NCBI GenBank assembly: GCA_007449985.2
Contig: VIIQ02000100.1
Span: 186,001 to 250,000 of the forward strand
Length of the DNA stretch: 64,000 bases
Reading direction: 5' to 3'
DNA from: Desmodesmus armatus
Taxonomy: Eukaryota; Chlorophyta; Chlorophyceae; Sphaeropleales; Scenedesmaceae
The notes below the pieces were generated by a model, which made no database searches, was not told the origin of the DNA, and saw only the letters and a program-made list of their open reading frames with translations. A program made the translations under genes and the position numbers. Below are positions 12,601 through 24,608 of this stretch, in pieces (positions within the stretch are counted from its first letter, which is position 1; each line of letters opens with the position of its first letter).

Positions 12601-13382
12601 TGGTGGTGCAGCAAGGGCTGTGCAGCCTGCATGTTGACGTTGCCCTGCTTGCCTGCATGCCACCGCGGCATAAGGCGCAGCATCGCCATTGCAGCAAAAA
12701 CAGCGTTCAGCTGAACCACCTATACAGGTTAGCCAGTGGATGTGTTTGTCTGCGCAAAAACAGCTCCCCTTCTCTCTCTTCTTTTACATCAATTTGATGT
12801 CAAAAGGGCTGTGCTAAGTGTGTTGTGTGGTGCGGAACATGTGTGCTGTGTGTGTTGCTTCAGATCGTGGACCCCCAGGTGGACCACCTGAGCCTGACAG
12901 GCTCGCGTGATGAGAAGAACATGCTGCAGGGCTATGCATCCATCTACGCCAAGCAGATAGGGGACCTCCTGCTGCGCATGCCTCGTCCGCTGCTGCTGCT
13001 GCTCAAGACCAACGACTGCCTGCGCAGCGTGGACCTTTCCCTAGGCGCCCCGGTCAACACCTTTGTCATCACGGCAAAGACCTGCTCCAGGGCTTTGGCT
13101 GAGCTGGACGGCCAGCAGCGGCAGGGTATAGGATCGTGGTTTAGTTCGAAGCTTGAGGTATTGCGGGTGGATCTTGCGATGACGGTGATGCAGCTGCTAG
13201 GGTTTTGGGCGTCAGTGCAGCGGGCGCTGTGGCGGCGGCCGGCAGCAGCGGGAGAGGGGCCGGGGTTGGGCACTGGGGGTGTGGTGTATGATGAGGGGGT
13301 GCTGGCGCAGCACCGGGAGGCTGCTGCTGCTGGTGTAGTGCTGTCTGCTGAGATGGAGGCTGCTGCTGCACAAGCAGCTTGA
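8739..13382 (+). CDS. ABC1/ADCK1-type atypical protein kinase (UbiB family)
   Basis: Ten exons: 8739-8813, 8960-9110, 9680-9837, 10087-10263, 10642-10907, 11190-11289, 11603-11710, 11974-12152, 12552-12591 and 12864-13382. Phases match throughout, giving 590 residues. The basic, Arg/Ala/Gln-rich start (opening MHSMRRITGLIARQ) followed by a hydrophobic Gly/Ala segment suggests an organellar signal. Family motifs in order: KLGQ (120-123), the small-residue loop IASASLAQ (180-187), the VAVK lysine (202), CDPHAAN (338-344) and the LLDHG metal-binding motif (359-363). DHG and HCDPH point to the ADCK1/MCP2 branch rather than to COQ8. These proteins act in mitochondria or plastids in lipid and quinone homeostasis; the exact role is unknown. 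The usual CDPHPGN is CDPHAAN here. Intron 2 ends in (CTG)20 directly before the acceptor. Confidence 0.92.
9614..9673 (+). repeat. (CTG)20 microsatellite forming the 3' end of ABC1K intron 2
   Basis: Twenty uninterrupted CTG triplets end six bases before the exon at 9680 (TCTCAG acceptor). The repeat occupies the place of the polypyrimidine tract of this intron. Confidence 0.95.
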
Positions 13383-14454
13383 GCGCGTTGTTACGTGAGC
13401 GAGTGAGTGATTTGGACGTTTTGTTGAGTGTGGTGATGAGTGACTGAGTGTTGTGATGAGTGATTGAGTTTGCAGTGGAGTGTCGACACAGGAAATGCAT
13501 CCAGCCAATGACTCATGGCTTATGATAAGCCATCCAAAGTGTGAGTCGGCACAATGCACGTCATGACTTGAGCATGCAACCCGGTGCGGCTCTGGATGGA
13601 CGAGCAGGTGGACACAGTGCAGTTGTCAGGGTTTGTGATAACAGTACACAGGTGTTGCCACGTGATGTGTAGGCTCTTGGGGTTGGGAGTGACTGCCAGG
13701 GGCCCGAGGGCACTCCTTTCAGTGGTGGTGTGATGCAGTTTCTCAGCACTGCACCCTCTGTAACTCCACGTGCCTCAGGTGCCACTGTTTCCTCAAGGGG
13801 GCCGGTTTGATGTACCTGGGTACTCAAACCTTGGGCCTGGGCTTCAGCATGTTTCTGGCTTGAGCCCACTGTTCCATGGCCTATGTTGCTACCCTATGGC
13901 TGCTTTGCGTTCATTCAAACAGGCAATGGCGTAGTCTATGATAATTTCGTGGAATGCAGCTGCATACATACCATAGCCCCGATCTTGCTCGGACAGGCTG
14001 TCCCTTCCACGCCTGTGTTGCAATGACGGTAGGTCTTTGAAAAATCCCTTTAAATCTGCCCGTTGATCAGCGTCCGCGCTTATGCATCTCGGTACTGCTC
14101 CTAGCCGTACGGTCAAAGCCCAGTCAAGCAGTATGCTTATGATAGTGCCTCGATGTTACTGAATTCCAAACTTACAATCAACATCAAGGGGATTCCAACA
14201 CTGGTTGAAGTCGTGCTCTGACACGGGGCCCAGGCAGCTGGCCTCTTCTTCCCGCCCATCAACCCACAGCACATGGCGTACATTTTGCTTGCCCCTGGAC
14301 GTGATCACTAATGGTGAGGTGGATGGTAATTAGTGCGAGCTATGCCACACATACAGCCAGGCAGCCACAGGAAACAGAGCCATGAGGTGAAACAGAGTCA
14401 CAGGGTGCTGCTGCTGTGTGCACGACGATTGCAGACACAGCGTAACACATCAGC
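13383..14454. other. intergenic with unidentified minus-strand frame fragments
   Basis: The left third is the probable ABC1K 3' UTR. On the minus strand, an open frame at 13889-14116 (75 codons, less GC-rich than neighbouring genes) and another stretch around 14150-14320 read like degenerate or exon-like protein sequence. The second is followed by a GTAAGT donor-like site near 14165. Neither matches a family I recognise. They could be exons of an unknown gene or remains of a mobile element. Confidence 0.3.
13759..13763 (+). terminator. putative TGTAA poly(A) signal of the ABC1K gene
   Basis: TGTAA on the plus strand about 377 bases after the stop codon. It is the first such motif noticed downstream of the gene. 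Confidence 0.45.
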
Positions 14455-14463
14455 TTGCTTGAC

Positions 14464-14470
14464 TATAAAA
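14464..14470 (+). promoter_or_regulatory. TATA-like box upstream of the ankyrin gene
   Basis: TATAAAA lies 21 bases before the first ATG of the ankyrin frame (14491). If it sets transcription start about 25-30 bases downstream, the first usable Met would be at 14515 or 14524. Confidence 0.4.
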
Positions 14471-14490
14471 AGTCATTGATACGTCAATTT

Positions 14491-15540
14491 ATGCTTGTGT
14501 CTGTTGCTGCAGCGATGGCAGCAATGGCAGAACATTCAGCCAGCCACCCTCTCACTGCAGCACAGCAGCCATGTGCAGACCCCAACAACAGTGCCGAGTG
14601 CAATCCAATCCACCAAGACGCTCAGATAATATACAAAGCAGCTGTGGAGGGCAACGCAGCTGCTGTGCAGCAGCTCATACAGCACAACTCAGCAGCAATC
14701 AACCAACGCTGCGAGCAGCACAGGACAGCCCTGCATGGTGCTGCCGCATATGGCCACCAGCAGGTGGTGTCGCTGCTGCTGTCACATGGTGCTGCAGTGG
14801 ACGCAACAGATGCATGTCGCCTTACTCCGCTGCACCTAGCAGCTCAGCACGGCCACGGTTCCACAGTGCAGCAGCTGCTGGATGCGCAGGCAGACGTGCT
14901 GGCAGCAGACCGCAACAGCAGCAACACCCCGATGCATCATGCAGCCCTGCATGGCCATGCACACGTCACGCGGCAACTACTGCAGGCTTGCAGGGCCACC
15001 GTGCATGCTGCTAACAGCCAAGGGGCACGGCCGGTGCACCTAGCCGCAGGCAGGGGCCACACAGCTGTCGTCCTGCAGCTGCTGGCAGCAGGAGCAACAG
15101 CATCGTTACCCGATGCCGAGGGGCTGTCAGCCCTGCATAAGGCAGCATCCGCAGGGCATGCTGCTGTGGTGAGGGTCATCCTGCAGCAGCAGCCCTTGCC
15201 AGCACCTGAGCTTCAGGTCGCAGTGTGCTTTGCCGACATCTTTGGTCATGCGCCTGTGCTGGCACAGCTGCTGCTGCAGCTCTATCGGCAGCAGGGCAGC
15301 AAGGCAGGCTCTGTGCTGGCCCACATTGCACAAGGCCCCCCGGCCGCGCAGCAGCTGTCACTGGCACTGCTGCAGGCCTGGAGGGGTGATACTGCTGAGG
15401 CCGCTGCTGCAGAAGAGGCAGTGGTGCGGCAGCAGCAGGAGCAGGCAGAGGTCAGGGTAGGGCTGCAGCACCTGGCCGTAGGTTTGCTGGTTGACAGCAG
15501 CAGTACGAGCAGGAGCGGTGAGGCGTGCTCTCTCACATGA
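14491..15540 (+). CDS. ankyrin-repeat protein, intronless
   Basis: One uninterrupted frame of 349 residues from the ATG at 14491; Met codons at 14515 and 14524 are possible starts given the TATA-like box. Residues from about 44 to 230 hold roughly six ankyrin repeats with the usual TPLHLAAQHGH-type turns (TALHGAAAYGH, TPMHHAALHGH, ARPVHLAAGRGH, SALHKAASAGH). The last third is Leu/Gln-rich and helical-looking without further clear repeats, and ends with a Ser-rich tail. Ankyrin arrays are protein-interaction scaffolds; no catalytic domain is present and no partner can be named. Lack of introns in an intron-rich neighbourhood could mean a retrocopy or a fast-evolving single-exon gene. Confidence 0.82.
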   Translation: MLVSVAAAMAAMAEHSASHPLTAAQQPCADPNNSAECNPIHQDAQIIYKAAVEGNAAAVQQLIQHNSAAINQRCEQHRTALHGAAAYGHQQVVSLLLSHGAAVDATDACRLTPLHLAAQHGHGSTVQQLLDAQADVLAADRNSSNTPMHHAALHGHAHVTRQLLQACRATVHAANSQGARPVHLAAGRGHTAVVLQLLAAGATASLPDAEGLSALHKAASAGHAAVVRVILQQQPLPAPELQVAVCFADIFGHAPVLAQLLLQLYRQQGSKAGSVLAHIAQGPPAAQQLSLALLQAWRGDTAEAAAAEEAVVRQQQEQAEVRVGLQHLAVGLLVDSSSTSRSGEACSLT

Positions 15541-16340
15541 CAGAGCGGGAGGCTGAACGTGGTGTGTGACAACTACAGCACAGCAAGGTAGCAGCCTGGC
15601 TGCACCTCTGTGACACAGACATGGCGCAGTGCAGAGCAGAGGTAATGGGGGTTGACCGATGCCATGGGCTGCCAGCTCCCGCTCGCACACTCAGTGCTGT
15701 ACAAAGTGGGGCTGAGCCAATAGCAATTATATGCTGTGCAAGCAGGCTTGTATTTTTGTACAATATGTTGCTGTCTCGTTCAAAAAGATTGCTGCAGATG
15801 GTTGGCTTTACTTCTGTGTGGGGAGGCTATAGCCTCCTGTAGCTACAGCAAGTGTACCATTTACCACTTTTCTGTGTATGGTGAGATATTCTCGTTTTCG
15901 TTCGTCCTGGCTGATATACAGAGTTAAGTCTGGTTGACGGCTGGCTGTGCATTCTGGATTGCTGGGTGACCCAGCCTGGCAGGTCGTGGTGATGGTGGGT
16001 GATGCCAGCTGGGTTGCATGACTGTCCAGCTAGCCTGGTTGGTGGCCGTGTCGCCAGGTATGTGTGCATAGCTGTGTCTGAAGCAGTTGGTGGTGACGCG
16101 TTCCCTACGTAAACGTCCAGTCAGGTCAAACCAGGAAGTCAAACCGCATGCATGTTCATGCTGTTGGGGGAATCCATGTGGTCTATCCTGCGCGTCTTGT
16201 CACCTGCATGTCTTGTCACAACGGTTGCGTAGCCGTGTCTGTCTTTGGCTTAGGGCGCCCTCTGTCCAGTTGACAACATACAAGTGCGATCAAAAGTAGT
16301 CCAGCTCTCTCTCCAGCCTGCGTGCGGACTGCTCAGGAAT
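15541..16340. other. intergenic between ankyrin and TLC genes
   Basis: No gene seen. It should hold the ankyrin 3' UTR and the TLC promoter. A perfect 16-bp palindrome, GGAGGCTA/TAGCCTCC, lies at 15822-15837 and could be a hairpin. No TGTAA was found close to the ankyrin stop. Confidence 0.4.
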
Positions 16341-18415
16341 ATGGGGGCTCAAGTTGCAGCTCAGTGGTTCTGGCAGGACCCAAACTTCCACAGCACTGCG
16401 AAACTGGTTGGGGGCATTGGTAAGCACAACCCACAGTACACCTACAGTCACCTGGGGGCATCACTGTTGTTGCGGAGGGAGCAGGGGGGCCATCAGACTC
16501 AAAGAGAGCTAACTGATGTCTTTTGGCATCCAGGCACCTGTGCCTGGCCTCACCTAAGCAGAGGTATGTCCTTGGTGCTGTTGTTGACCATGTGTGCTGC
16601 TGCCGCTGTGTGCAGGTCTGGTATGGACGTTGATGGAGCTCCTGTCGTACTGGTTGGCCACGCCTTATTTCATGAAGCTGCTGCAAGGCAACCCCAAGCT
16701 TGCAGGGCAGACAGAGAAGCAGCGGCGGACAGCAGTGCAGATGTGTCCACGGTTGGTGTGCTTCGTGCACAACGCTCTGCAGGTGATGGTGGCGGGGTCA
16801 TTATAGCTACGGGCAGTGGAGTGTTGAATCTAGAAGCTGTACACAAGGCAGCAGCTGCCTGCAACACAACACCGCCCACACATGGCCTGCAGCACTCACA
16901 GCATTTCACCACGCCTCTCCCGCTCCACAGCAATGCAGTGGTACGGCTGCCAGTACAGACTGCTCCATTGAGTAAGTGCTGCGTGCACCTGGGTCCGTCC
17001 GGCGTGACACAGCAGGGCTTTTGCGTGTGTTGCACACTCCTCACCATCTGTGCTATGCCTGCAGATCCCTTTGGCATGCATGATCCTGCTGGATCCAGCG
17101 TTCTTCAAAGACACTATCTTTGCCGGCAACGACTTTTCCACTCTGGTGATGGCCATCAGTGCAGGATACTTCCTGTACGATACCCTTGAGGTGGGTATGG
17201 TGGGGACTGCGTTCCTGCTACATCTGTACTGCACCGCACTGTGTTGTGCTGTACAGTGCTGATGTGTGTGTGTGTGTGGGGGGTGCATTGCTCCTGCTGT
17301 GCCTGTACCAGCCTGGGGCCCATGAGGCTCCTACATTATAGGTCAGACACCATTTGAGCTATGGCAGCTGACACACGACGAGCTCCTTTAGTCCTGGTGA
17401 ACAGCCGCCCGTTCATAGTCAGCGGCACAGGTGGGACATGGGTGACTATCCAGATGTCTTCTATGCCGTCTCAAAACAGTCAGCAACAGGTCACTGGCAC
17501 GGCAGCTAGCTGGTTCACACGCCTTTGCCGCATGAGTGCTGTCTTGCTGCCGAGGCAAGGCAGGGGGGAGGGGGGGGGGAGAGCTGGATGTATGCACGTG
17601 ACTGACTGTGGGATATGCAGCTGAGACAGCAGGTGTTTCAGGGCCGTTGCTTGTACCTGTTGTGTGCTGCAGTGCATATACAGGCTGGAGCATGAAGGCT
17701 GGGACTTCCTGTTCCACGGGGTGTTTTGCTTCCTTGTGTTCACCAACCTCACATATACAGGCGTGATGCACTTCTTTGGTGAGTGCTGGGCAAAGGCAGC
17801 AACGTCAACAAGCGCTCTTTGACTGCTGAAGTCAGTCAGCAAGCTGGCCGATGTGCCAAGGCCTGAATCATGGGGCCTGTGGTGCAGTCTGTAGACGATG
17901 CAAAGACAGCGGCATTGAACTTGTGCTCCGATAACAATTTAAGCAACAGTCAGACAACCGGAGATGGCCCTTTCATGCTGCTGACGCTGGGGCTATGCCA
18001 CACTCTGCTTTTGACGGACATGTGCTGTGCTGTGCTGTGCTGTGCTGTGCCGTGTGCTGCAGGTGCCGGCTTTCTGCTGTGGGAGCTCAGCTCGCCCTTC
18101 ATGCACATGCGCTGGGTGCTGTACAAGATGGGCAAGGAAAGTACTGCGGTGTACAAGTACAATGCACTCACCGGCATGTTCATATTCTTCCTGTGCCGTA
18201 TTGTGTGGGGCAACGCACTCAGCCTCATCTTCTGGAAGACATCCTATCAGGCGCTGTTGACCCCAAGGGGCGCAGAGCTGCCGATGTCGGTCGTCTGGTT
18301 CTACAGGGTGTGCACGATTTTGATGAATGGCCTGAATGCGTGGTGGTTCAGTAAGATGGTGAAAATGCTGCTGAGTGCGGCGAAGGACAAGGGGGCGGAG
18401 ATGAAGACGCAGTAG
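16341..18415 (+). CDS. TLC (TRAM/LAG1/CLN8) domain membrane protein
   Basis: Five exons: 16341-16419, 16616-16782, 17065-17190, 17673-17778 and 18063-18415, giving 276 residues with consistent phases. About six hydrophobic helices are visible, among them segments around WTLMELLSYWL, STLVMAISAGYFLYDTLE, FLFHGVFCFLVFTNLTYTG and GMFIFFLCRIVWGNALSLIF. A conserved His after the first helices (CFVHNAL), the YFLYDTLE segment and the FHG motif are characteristic of TLC-domain proteins of the TMEM56/TLCD4 type, which sit in ER or Golgi membranes and are linked to lipid sensing or metabolism. It lacks the double-His catalytic motif of LAG1 ceramide synthases, so ceramide synthase activity is not claimed. 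The C-terminus is Lys-rich and cytosolic-looking. Intron 4 ends in (TGTGC)6. Confidence 0.85.
18021..18050 (+). repeat. (TGTGC)6 pentamer array at a TLC 3' splice site
   Basis: Six perfect TGTGC units end 12 bases before the exon that starts at 18063. The same pentamer abuts acceptors in other genes of this window. Confidence 0.9.
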
Positions 18416-20082
18416 CAGCGGTGCGTCGAACATCGGCGTCGGCGTCTGTTGGTGCGGCATGTGGGGCTGCGGCATTGATGTGCAGGTTCCGTTGTGAATG
18501 TGTTCTTTGGGGGTTGCATTTCTTTCGCGTGTCTGCACTGCGCAGCTGCTCTAGAGGCTGTGCAGACCATTGGTGTTGGTTTTGACATGTGCATTGATTG
18601 GTGCCGCTGCTGCATTGCGGCAAGTCGACAATGGTGTACGCTATTGTCACTTTGTGCACTTGCTTGCCCATTTCGGACACTCACTCATCCATACTTTTGG
18701 TGTGGGGGAGCGGTTGCAGTACGTGTGTCTCGCATCGCAACTGCAACTGTTGTGAGGTTGTTTTGCCAGGAGTGTGCTAGCTAGCTGTGCTGCTGATCAC
18801 CCAGCTTTTGACAGCAAATACCGCCCTGCTGCAACCGTCTGTGGCTGGTTTCATGTGCAGACGTCGGCATGACACGAGATATGATTAACGTGCGGGCTGA
18901 TGCTTGTGACTACCAGTCGCCTGTACCAGCACCTTGACTGCGGCGAGCTTTGTGCACATCCATGCCACTTGGCATGGATCATGTGACATGCATGTGCTGT
19001 CCCTGGTGTCTACTGTCAAATGGCAATTGCCATTTGGCTCTGTGTGGGTCTGAGCACACCCCTATCCCTACATGACTGGACTTCAAGTCCAAGTTGGTGT
19101 GATGCAGGTGTCGACAGGCAATCACACGCCACACACCCCTGCCATTTGGCTCTGTGTGGGTCTGAGCACACCCCTATCCCTACATGACTGGACTTCAAGT
19201 CCAAGTTGGTGTGATGCAGGTGTCGACAGGCAATCACACACCACACACCCCTGCCATTTGGCTCTGTGTGGGTCTGAGCACACCCCTATCCCTACATGAC
19301 TGGACTTCAAGTCCAAGTTGGTGTGATGCAGGTGTCGACAGGCAATCACACGCCACACACCCCTTACCCCTTTACCTGCAACAGCAATGCAGCGTACTTT
19401 TCTGTGCACGGTGACCAACCTTGCCATTCCTATTGTCGAGGCAGGTGCGCTCAGTGAGTTGCAGTGCAATGCACCTATCTGGCAGCTGCCGCTGCAGTAC
19501 AACACGGCTGCGGTGCAGCGCGCAGAGTGCTGTCCACAAATCAACCAACTCTGAGTGAATGGATACTCGCATGACATGCAGAATTGCGCAGAAACACACA
19601 CTAGGGACTGACATGGGATCCAGAGCAGGTCGTCTGGCTGCCTCCTGCCTGATAACCTGCACATAACACCTGGCAGCCTGCCATGCATTGAGAGTAGGAA
19701 GTCCTAACCTTGTCAATCTGACCAGGTTCGCTGTCAACATCTCGTGTGCTCGGACACCTGCTGTCATTCACAAGCATGCCTAAGGAGGCATATTCCCACC
19801 ATGCTGCAGTGCCCAACACTTCCTCCCTCACTCCCTCAAGAGACGCTGTACATGTCATGGCAACATATAGCCGAACATCCCTAAAACACCGGTTCACCAC
19901 AAAAAGGGCGTGGTATCACAACCCTTCACACCATGGCGTATAGCCAAGCGTCCCTGTGACACAGGTGGTGACACCACAAAAAGGGTGTGTTATCCCACCC
20001 GTTCACGCAATCTCCATCCCGTCGCCCTCTGCCCCCTGCAACGCCGGTGATGACTACACAAGGGCGTGTTATCCCACCCCCT
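18416..20082. other. convergent intergenic region between TLC and CAND1 genes
   Basis: Two convergent 3' UTRs are expected here. No coding sequence was recognised. The interval contains the 112-bp tandem repeat (19031-19366) and the decayed copies of the CAND1 terminal exon edge (19905-20082). Confidence 0.5.
19031..19366 (+). repeat. 112-bp tandem repeat, three copies
   Basis: Near-identical copies start at 19031, 19143 and 19255 (CATTTGGCTCTGTGTGGGTC...). Each contains ACTTGGACTT/AAGTCC-type inverted sequence (GGACTTCAAGTCC) and a GTCGAC site. The array ends where the third copy diverges after CACACACCCC. Confidence 0.95.
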
Positions 20083-20120
20083 TCACGCCATCTCCATCCC
20101 GTCTCCCTCTGCCTCTGCGC
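19905..20120. repeat. decayed ~80-bp tandem copies of the CAND1 terminal exon edge
   Basis: The unit around 20062-20120 spans the CAND1 stop codon and its last coding bases. A degenerate copy lies at about 19982-20040 and a shorter one at 19905-19937, recognisable by GGGTGTGTTATCCCACC-type starts and CATCTCCATCCCGTC-type ends. Confidence 0.75.
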
Positions 20121-23100
20121 GCTCCTGCTGCACTGCAAAATACTTGTCCTTCAGGGGCCCAGGCCCCCCCACAGTGCGCTTGAGGAAGGCCATGAAGGGC
20201 TGGTTGGCCTCAGCGCCCGGCAGCCGGTGCAGCGCGTCAACGGCACGCAGGCAGCTGCGCAGCATCTCCTCGTGACGATCAACCTGCGAGAGCAGAATGA
20301 TGATGCAACGTTGTTACATTGATGGTGTGACGCTAACTTGATGGTGTGACGTGTGTGGGTGCAGCTGACACTGACTGAAGACTGCACGTCCGATATTGAT
20401 GAGGATAGCCTCTGTCTTGGCGGCTGCCCCTGTCAGATGCACTGAGAAACATGTTGAAGAATCCAACACCAGCGAGAGAATACTTCAAAAAGTCCTGACT
20501 ATGTGGACAATTGCTGCACTGTCCCCTGCATAGTGGATAATCTCAAGCGGGCAGGCCACCCAGGAGCATTGTGGAGCGTGTCACGCACCTCCTGCTTGAC
20601 TGCGTCGCTCTTGAGCTTTGCTGTGAGTGTCTTCTCCAGTGGCTCCACCAGCTTGTCCAGCTGGGCCAGCACGACATTGGTGCCACCTGGACACATGACA
20701 CCACACGCACACAGTACAGTCAATACAGTACAGCACAGCGCGGTACATGCAGTACAGCCACCTGTACGGTACATGTGCTGGAGGCGTGCCTTTGAAAGAA
20801 GTCAGCCTGCATGCAGCACATAGAGCTATTCACCTCAAGGTCGCAATCAAATGTGAGATGCTCTGCCGGTGACTGCACAAGCACCACAACTTGCAACCAC
20901 ACCAGTAGCATGCCTCATACACCTGGAGTCAAGCATGTTGTAAGCGCACCTGGGCTTGATGCCAGCTTAGCCAGCATGAGGTGTGTGGGTGCCTTCACAT
21001 CCTGGTGGTCCTTCAGCCCACTCTCTAGGGCAGACAGGAACGCAGGGTCACTCTGCAGGACATCAAAAGCGTGACACATGGCACAGCACAACATAAGAAG
21101 CCATTGGACACAGTTGCAGCTTTGAAGATAAATGCACATGCAGCTGTGCTTCTTGATGCTTTGACTGCGTTCTGCCAGCGTGATGGAAGGTATTTTGCAG
21201 TGTTGGCACCAACCCACTGGGCATTGCCAAAGGTTTTGAGTCATGTTCACGCACTCAGCTGGAGACTAAGCTATAACCCCATGCGCTATCTGCTTGAGCC
21301 GCCATCAGAGAGGGGTTCTGCCATATGGCATAATGCATTCTGTGCCTGCAAGCTGCATAGGTCAAGTCTACATGCCCTACTGCAGCCTGTGTGGCACTGC
21401 AGTGAGCAGAATGTCACACCGGTTGTGCTGATAAAGTGCGTACACCACCTTTGCCCCATACAACTCACCAGAGCGACTGCAGCAGAACCCCCCTACATGC
21501 AGCCTATGAGGCGGTGCAATGAGCAGCTTGCCGGTTATGCCTGCAGTGTGCGTGAAGCCCCCAAAGCATCCTATCAATTGCAGCCCTTGGCCTTCGTAGC
21601 CCCTTACCTGCAGCTTGTGTGGCATTGTTGTGAGCAGGATGTCCAGGCACTCAAAGGCTGCCTTGCGCAGCTCAAGGCCATCGTCAATGCGGTGCTTGAA
21701 GGGACCAAGGTCAACGGTGCGGATCTACACACCACCACAACAGCAGCAGCAGCAGCAGCAGCAGGTGGTGGCAGCGGCAGCAGCAGTTGTTAGCGGCAAC
21801 CAACACATGCAGCGACACCTGCACGCGTGGTGCCACCAATAGCAAGGCTGTGGTCCCTCTTGTAGGGAAGCACGGTTAATAGAGTGAGAAAACTGACCTT
21901 CAAGGAATATCTGTTTCAAACAGTGTAGTACGAGCGTGACTCCAGCATGTTTCTGCATGCAACCTTCCCTCATTATGTCCTGCTTGATAGCTGGCATCAT
22001 TGTTGTAAGACCAGTGAGTCTGATAAGCACTTCCTATTTACTTTTGAGCTCTGACCACATGGACTCCAGCACGATTCTGCATGTTCCCTCCCTCACCATG
22101 TCCTGCGTGCTGACCGTCTGGTGTCAGTGTAGGAAACCATTTTGAGGATGGTACACAGCTTTTCTAAATGTATCATCCTGATTGGGCACTGACTCCAGCA
22201 CTATTCTGCATGTTCTGTCCCTCACCATGTCCTGCTTGATGACTGTCTGATCCAGCAGCAGCGGCATGAGCTCATCCAGCTTAGTATTCAGCAGGCCATG
22301 CTTGTGGTGCGCCACAGCTGACAGCGCCACCACAGCGGCCTTGCGCACATGGCGGTCGGGGTCACCCATCAGCCTCAGGAAGTCAAGCAGACAGTCCTGC
22401 AGGGCGACACACAAGCATGGGGGCAGGGTGTGCATGGACAGGAGGAGGTTTGCGTTTGAGGGTGGAGTACCCGAACAGCACGAGCTGTGTTGTCAAGCCG
22501 ATACTCTCCTGTTGCCTACCCTCAGCTAGGGCCGACATTGTCATGTTGCCTCCCCTATGCTAGTACTGCAATCCATGTCCTGCCAGTGTCAACAACGCAC
22601 CACGAGCTGGTGGTCCACAGGGTGTGGCTTGTCCACGACCAGGTACTTGACAGCGCCCACCACCACTGCGCGTGTGCGCTCAGCACTGCTGCCCAGCCCC
22701 TGCTTGAGCTTGGCAACAACCTCTGGGGGGTGCAGCAGCGCCAGACGCCCAAAGCACTCTGCAACGATGCAGCGGGGGGGGGGGGGGGATAGATACACGC
22801 GCAAGCACACTTCAGCTTGTCCACAACTTCTGGGGGTCAGCAGTTCAGTGCAGCAGAGCCAGACGCCCAAAGCACTCTGTAACGATGCAGCACATGGGGC
22901 AGACACACACACACGAAGTCACTTTGTAAGGCCTCTGCTAGAGCCCCATCAAAGACTGACTGCCTCCCCTGTCAAGACGTTGCCCCCCCCCCCTCAACAC
23001 ACACCATGTTGCCAACTCACTGTAGTGTGCTCTCAGCAGCAGCAGCCATGCCAGCCATCCATGCCATGACCACACCCAACACCACCACCGCAGCTCCACC

Positions 23101-24167
23101 ACCCTGACCCACGTATCCACCCTCATCATACCACCAAACCACCACCGCCCCACACCCTTGACCCCGTGGGTTGGCGGACGACTGAACAGTGCACAATGAT
23201 GCTGCTGCGTTTGTGGCAATGCTGCTGCGTTTGCGCACAATGATGTGCTGCTGCATGTGTGGATGCGGTGGCACCTGTTCCGCGCTCCACCCCCACCATA
23301 CCATCCCCAGCACACCACCATCCCCAGCACACCATCCTCTGTGGACACCTTCAACCCACCTGCCACCACGTTGCGGCACTCCTCCTCTGCTGTGGAACAG
23401 GCTGACAGCAGATCCAGCACCTGCGCAAGCTGACCTGCAAGACGGCAGCAGCAGCAGCAGCAGCAGTCAGGGCATATGGCAGGCGACAAGCTTCGCAGTC
23501 AATACAGCATGACAGCAAATTACGCACAACACCTGCAAACAACGCTGCCTCATGCACATGATGCATGCAGCATTCACAGAGAGCTGAGCACTGCTGTACA
23601 CCCAAGCACCCACACTGTTCAGAAGGGCACGGCGGCCATTGCTAGCGCTGGCCTCCACTTGCTGGCTTTGTTCAAGAGACTTGGCAAGCTGTAAGCGAGG
23701 TTATGTGCTTATCTGGCACTGGTTTCGTCCACATGCCGTGGCTTGTCATGCAGCATGCTGCATGTCGCCCCCGTACCCACTGTGCCCACTGCAAAGTGTG
23801 CGGCTGCTGCACCCCTGCTTTGCAGGCCACGAAAACTTGGAAATTGTAAGTGGCCCAAGGAAACCCAGACATTCACACACGCTCAAGGAACATTTTGAAA
23901 CCCATGCCTTTTTGGTCAGGGCACTGGGCACCTCCTGGTATAGGGGTGCTAGGCGTATCTCACTGGAGTGGCTCTGCCTCGGGCCCCCGGCAATGGGGTT
24001 CGCCTCATCGCGCTGTGTGCGTCCGACCGGTGCCCCCCCCCCCCCCCCGAAAAAAACATTTGTGCCACCCCACCTGCGTCCAGTACCCCTTCAGCTGTTT
24101 CTGGAGCTTTGATGGCCTTGGCCCGCCTGCTGGCTACTGTGGTGACAACCTCATTCAACGCCTGCAC

Positions 24168-24219
<52 letters not shown>

Positions 24220-24558
24220 GTGAAGACATTTATTGACTGCTACAGGAATTCAGGCACTTAGTAAGTCAGCTTCGGCACTCAATATAATGGGGGGGAGGTT
24301 GTTACAAGTGGATACTTTCACCGCTGAGCGGTACTCTCCACACGACATAATATAATATAATAATATTATAATATAATATTATAATATAATATATGAGACA
24401 TAATATAATGAGACTGCCACTGTTCTTGACGTGATGAAAATTATGCAAGTTGTGCTGAGCGTCATGGGTGGCGTGCAGGTGTAGGCTGTGTGTCTCACCT
24501 GCAGCTGCAGATACTGCTGCTTGGAGTCCTCCTTCCTGTCCTTCTTGCCAAGGTCCTG

Positions 24559-24608
<50 letters not shown>

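Noticed and set aside
13889..14116. Naming the minus-strand frame as a transposase
   Set aside because: Lower GC and protein-like look are suggestive, but no catalytic or family motif can be seen.
16921..16974. Possible small exon in TLC intron 2 with a GTAAGT donor
   Set aside because: All acceptor choices give a stop or a wrong phase, while direct joining of exons 2 and 3 gives a normal TLC sequence.
19031..19366. CRISPR-like array
   Set aside because: Adjacent 112-bp units without spacers, in eukaryotic nuclear DNA; a simple tandem repeat.
23617..23688. Candidate extra CAND1 exon ([20 protein letters not shown])
   Set aside because: It needs phase 0 at its start, whereas the upstream exon ends in phase 1 and the next exon starts in phase 1; direct joining gives the family sequence.
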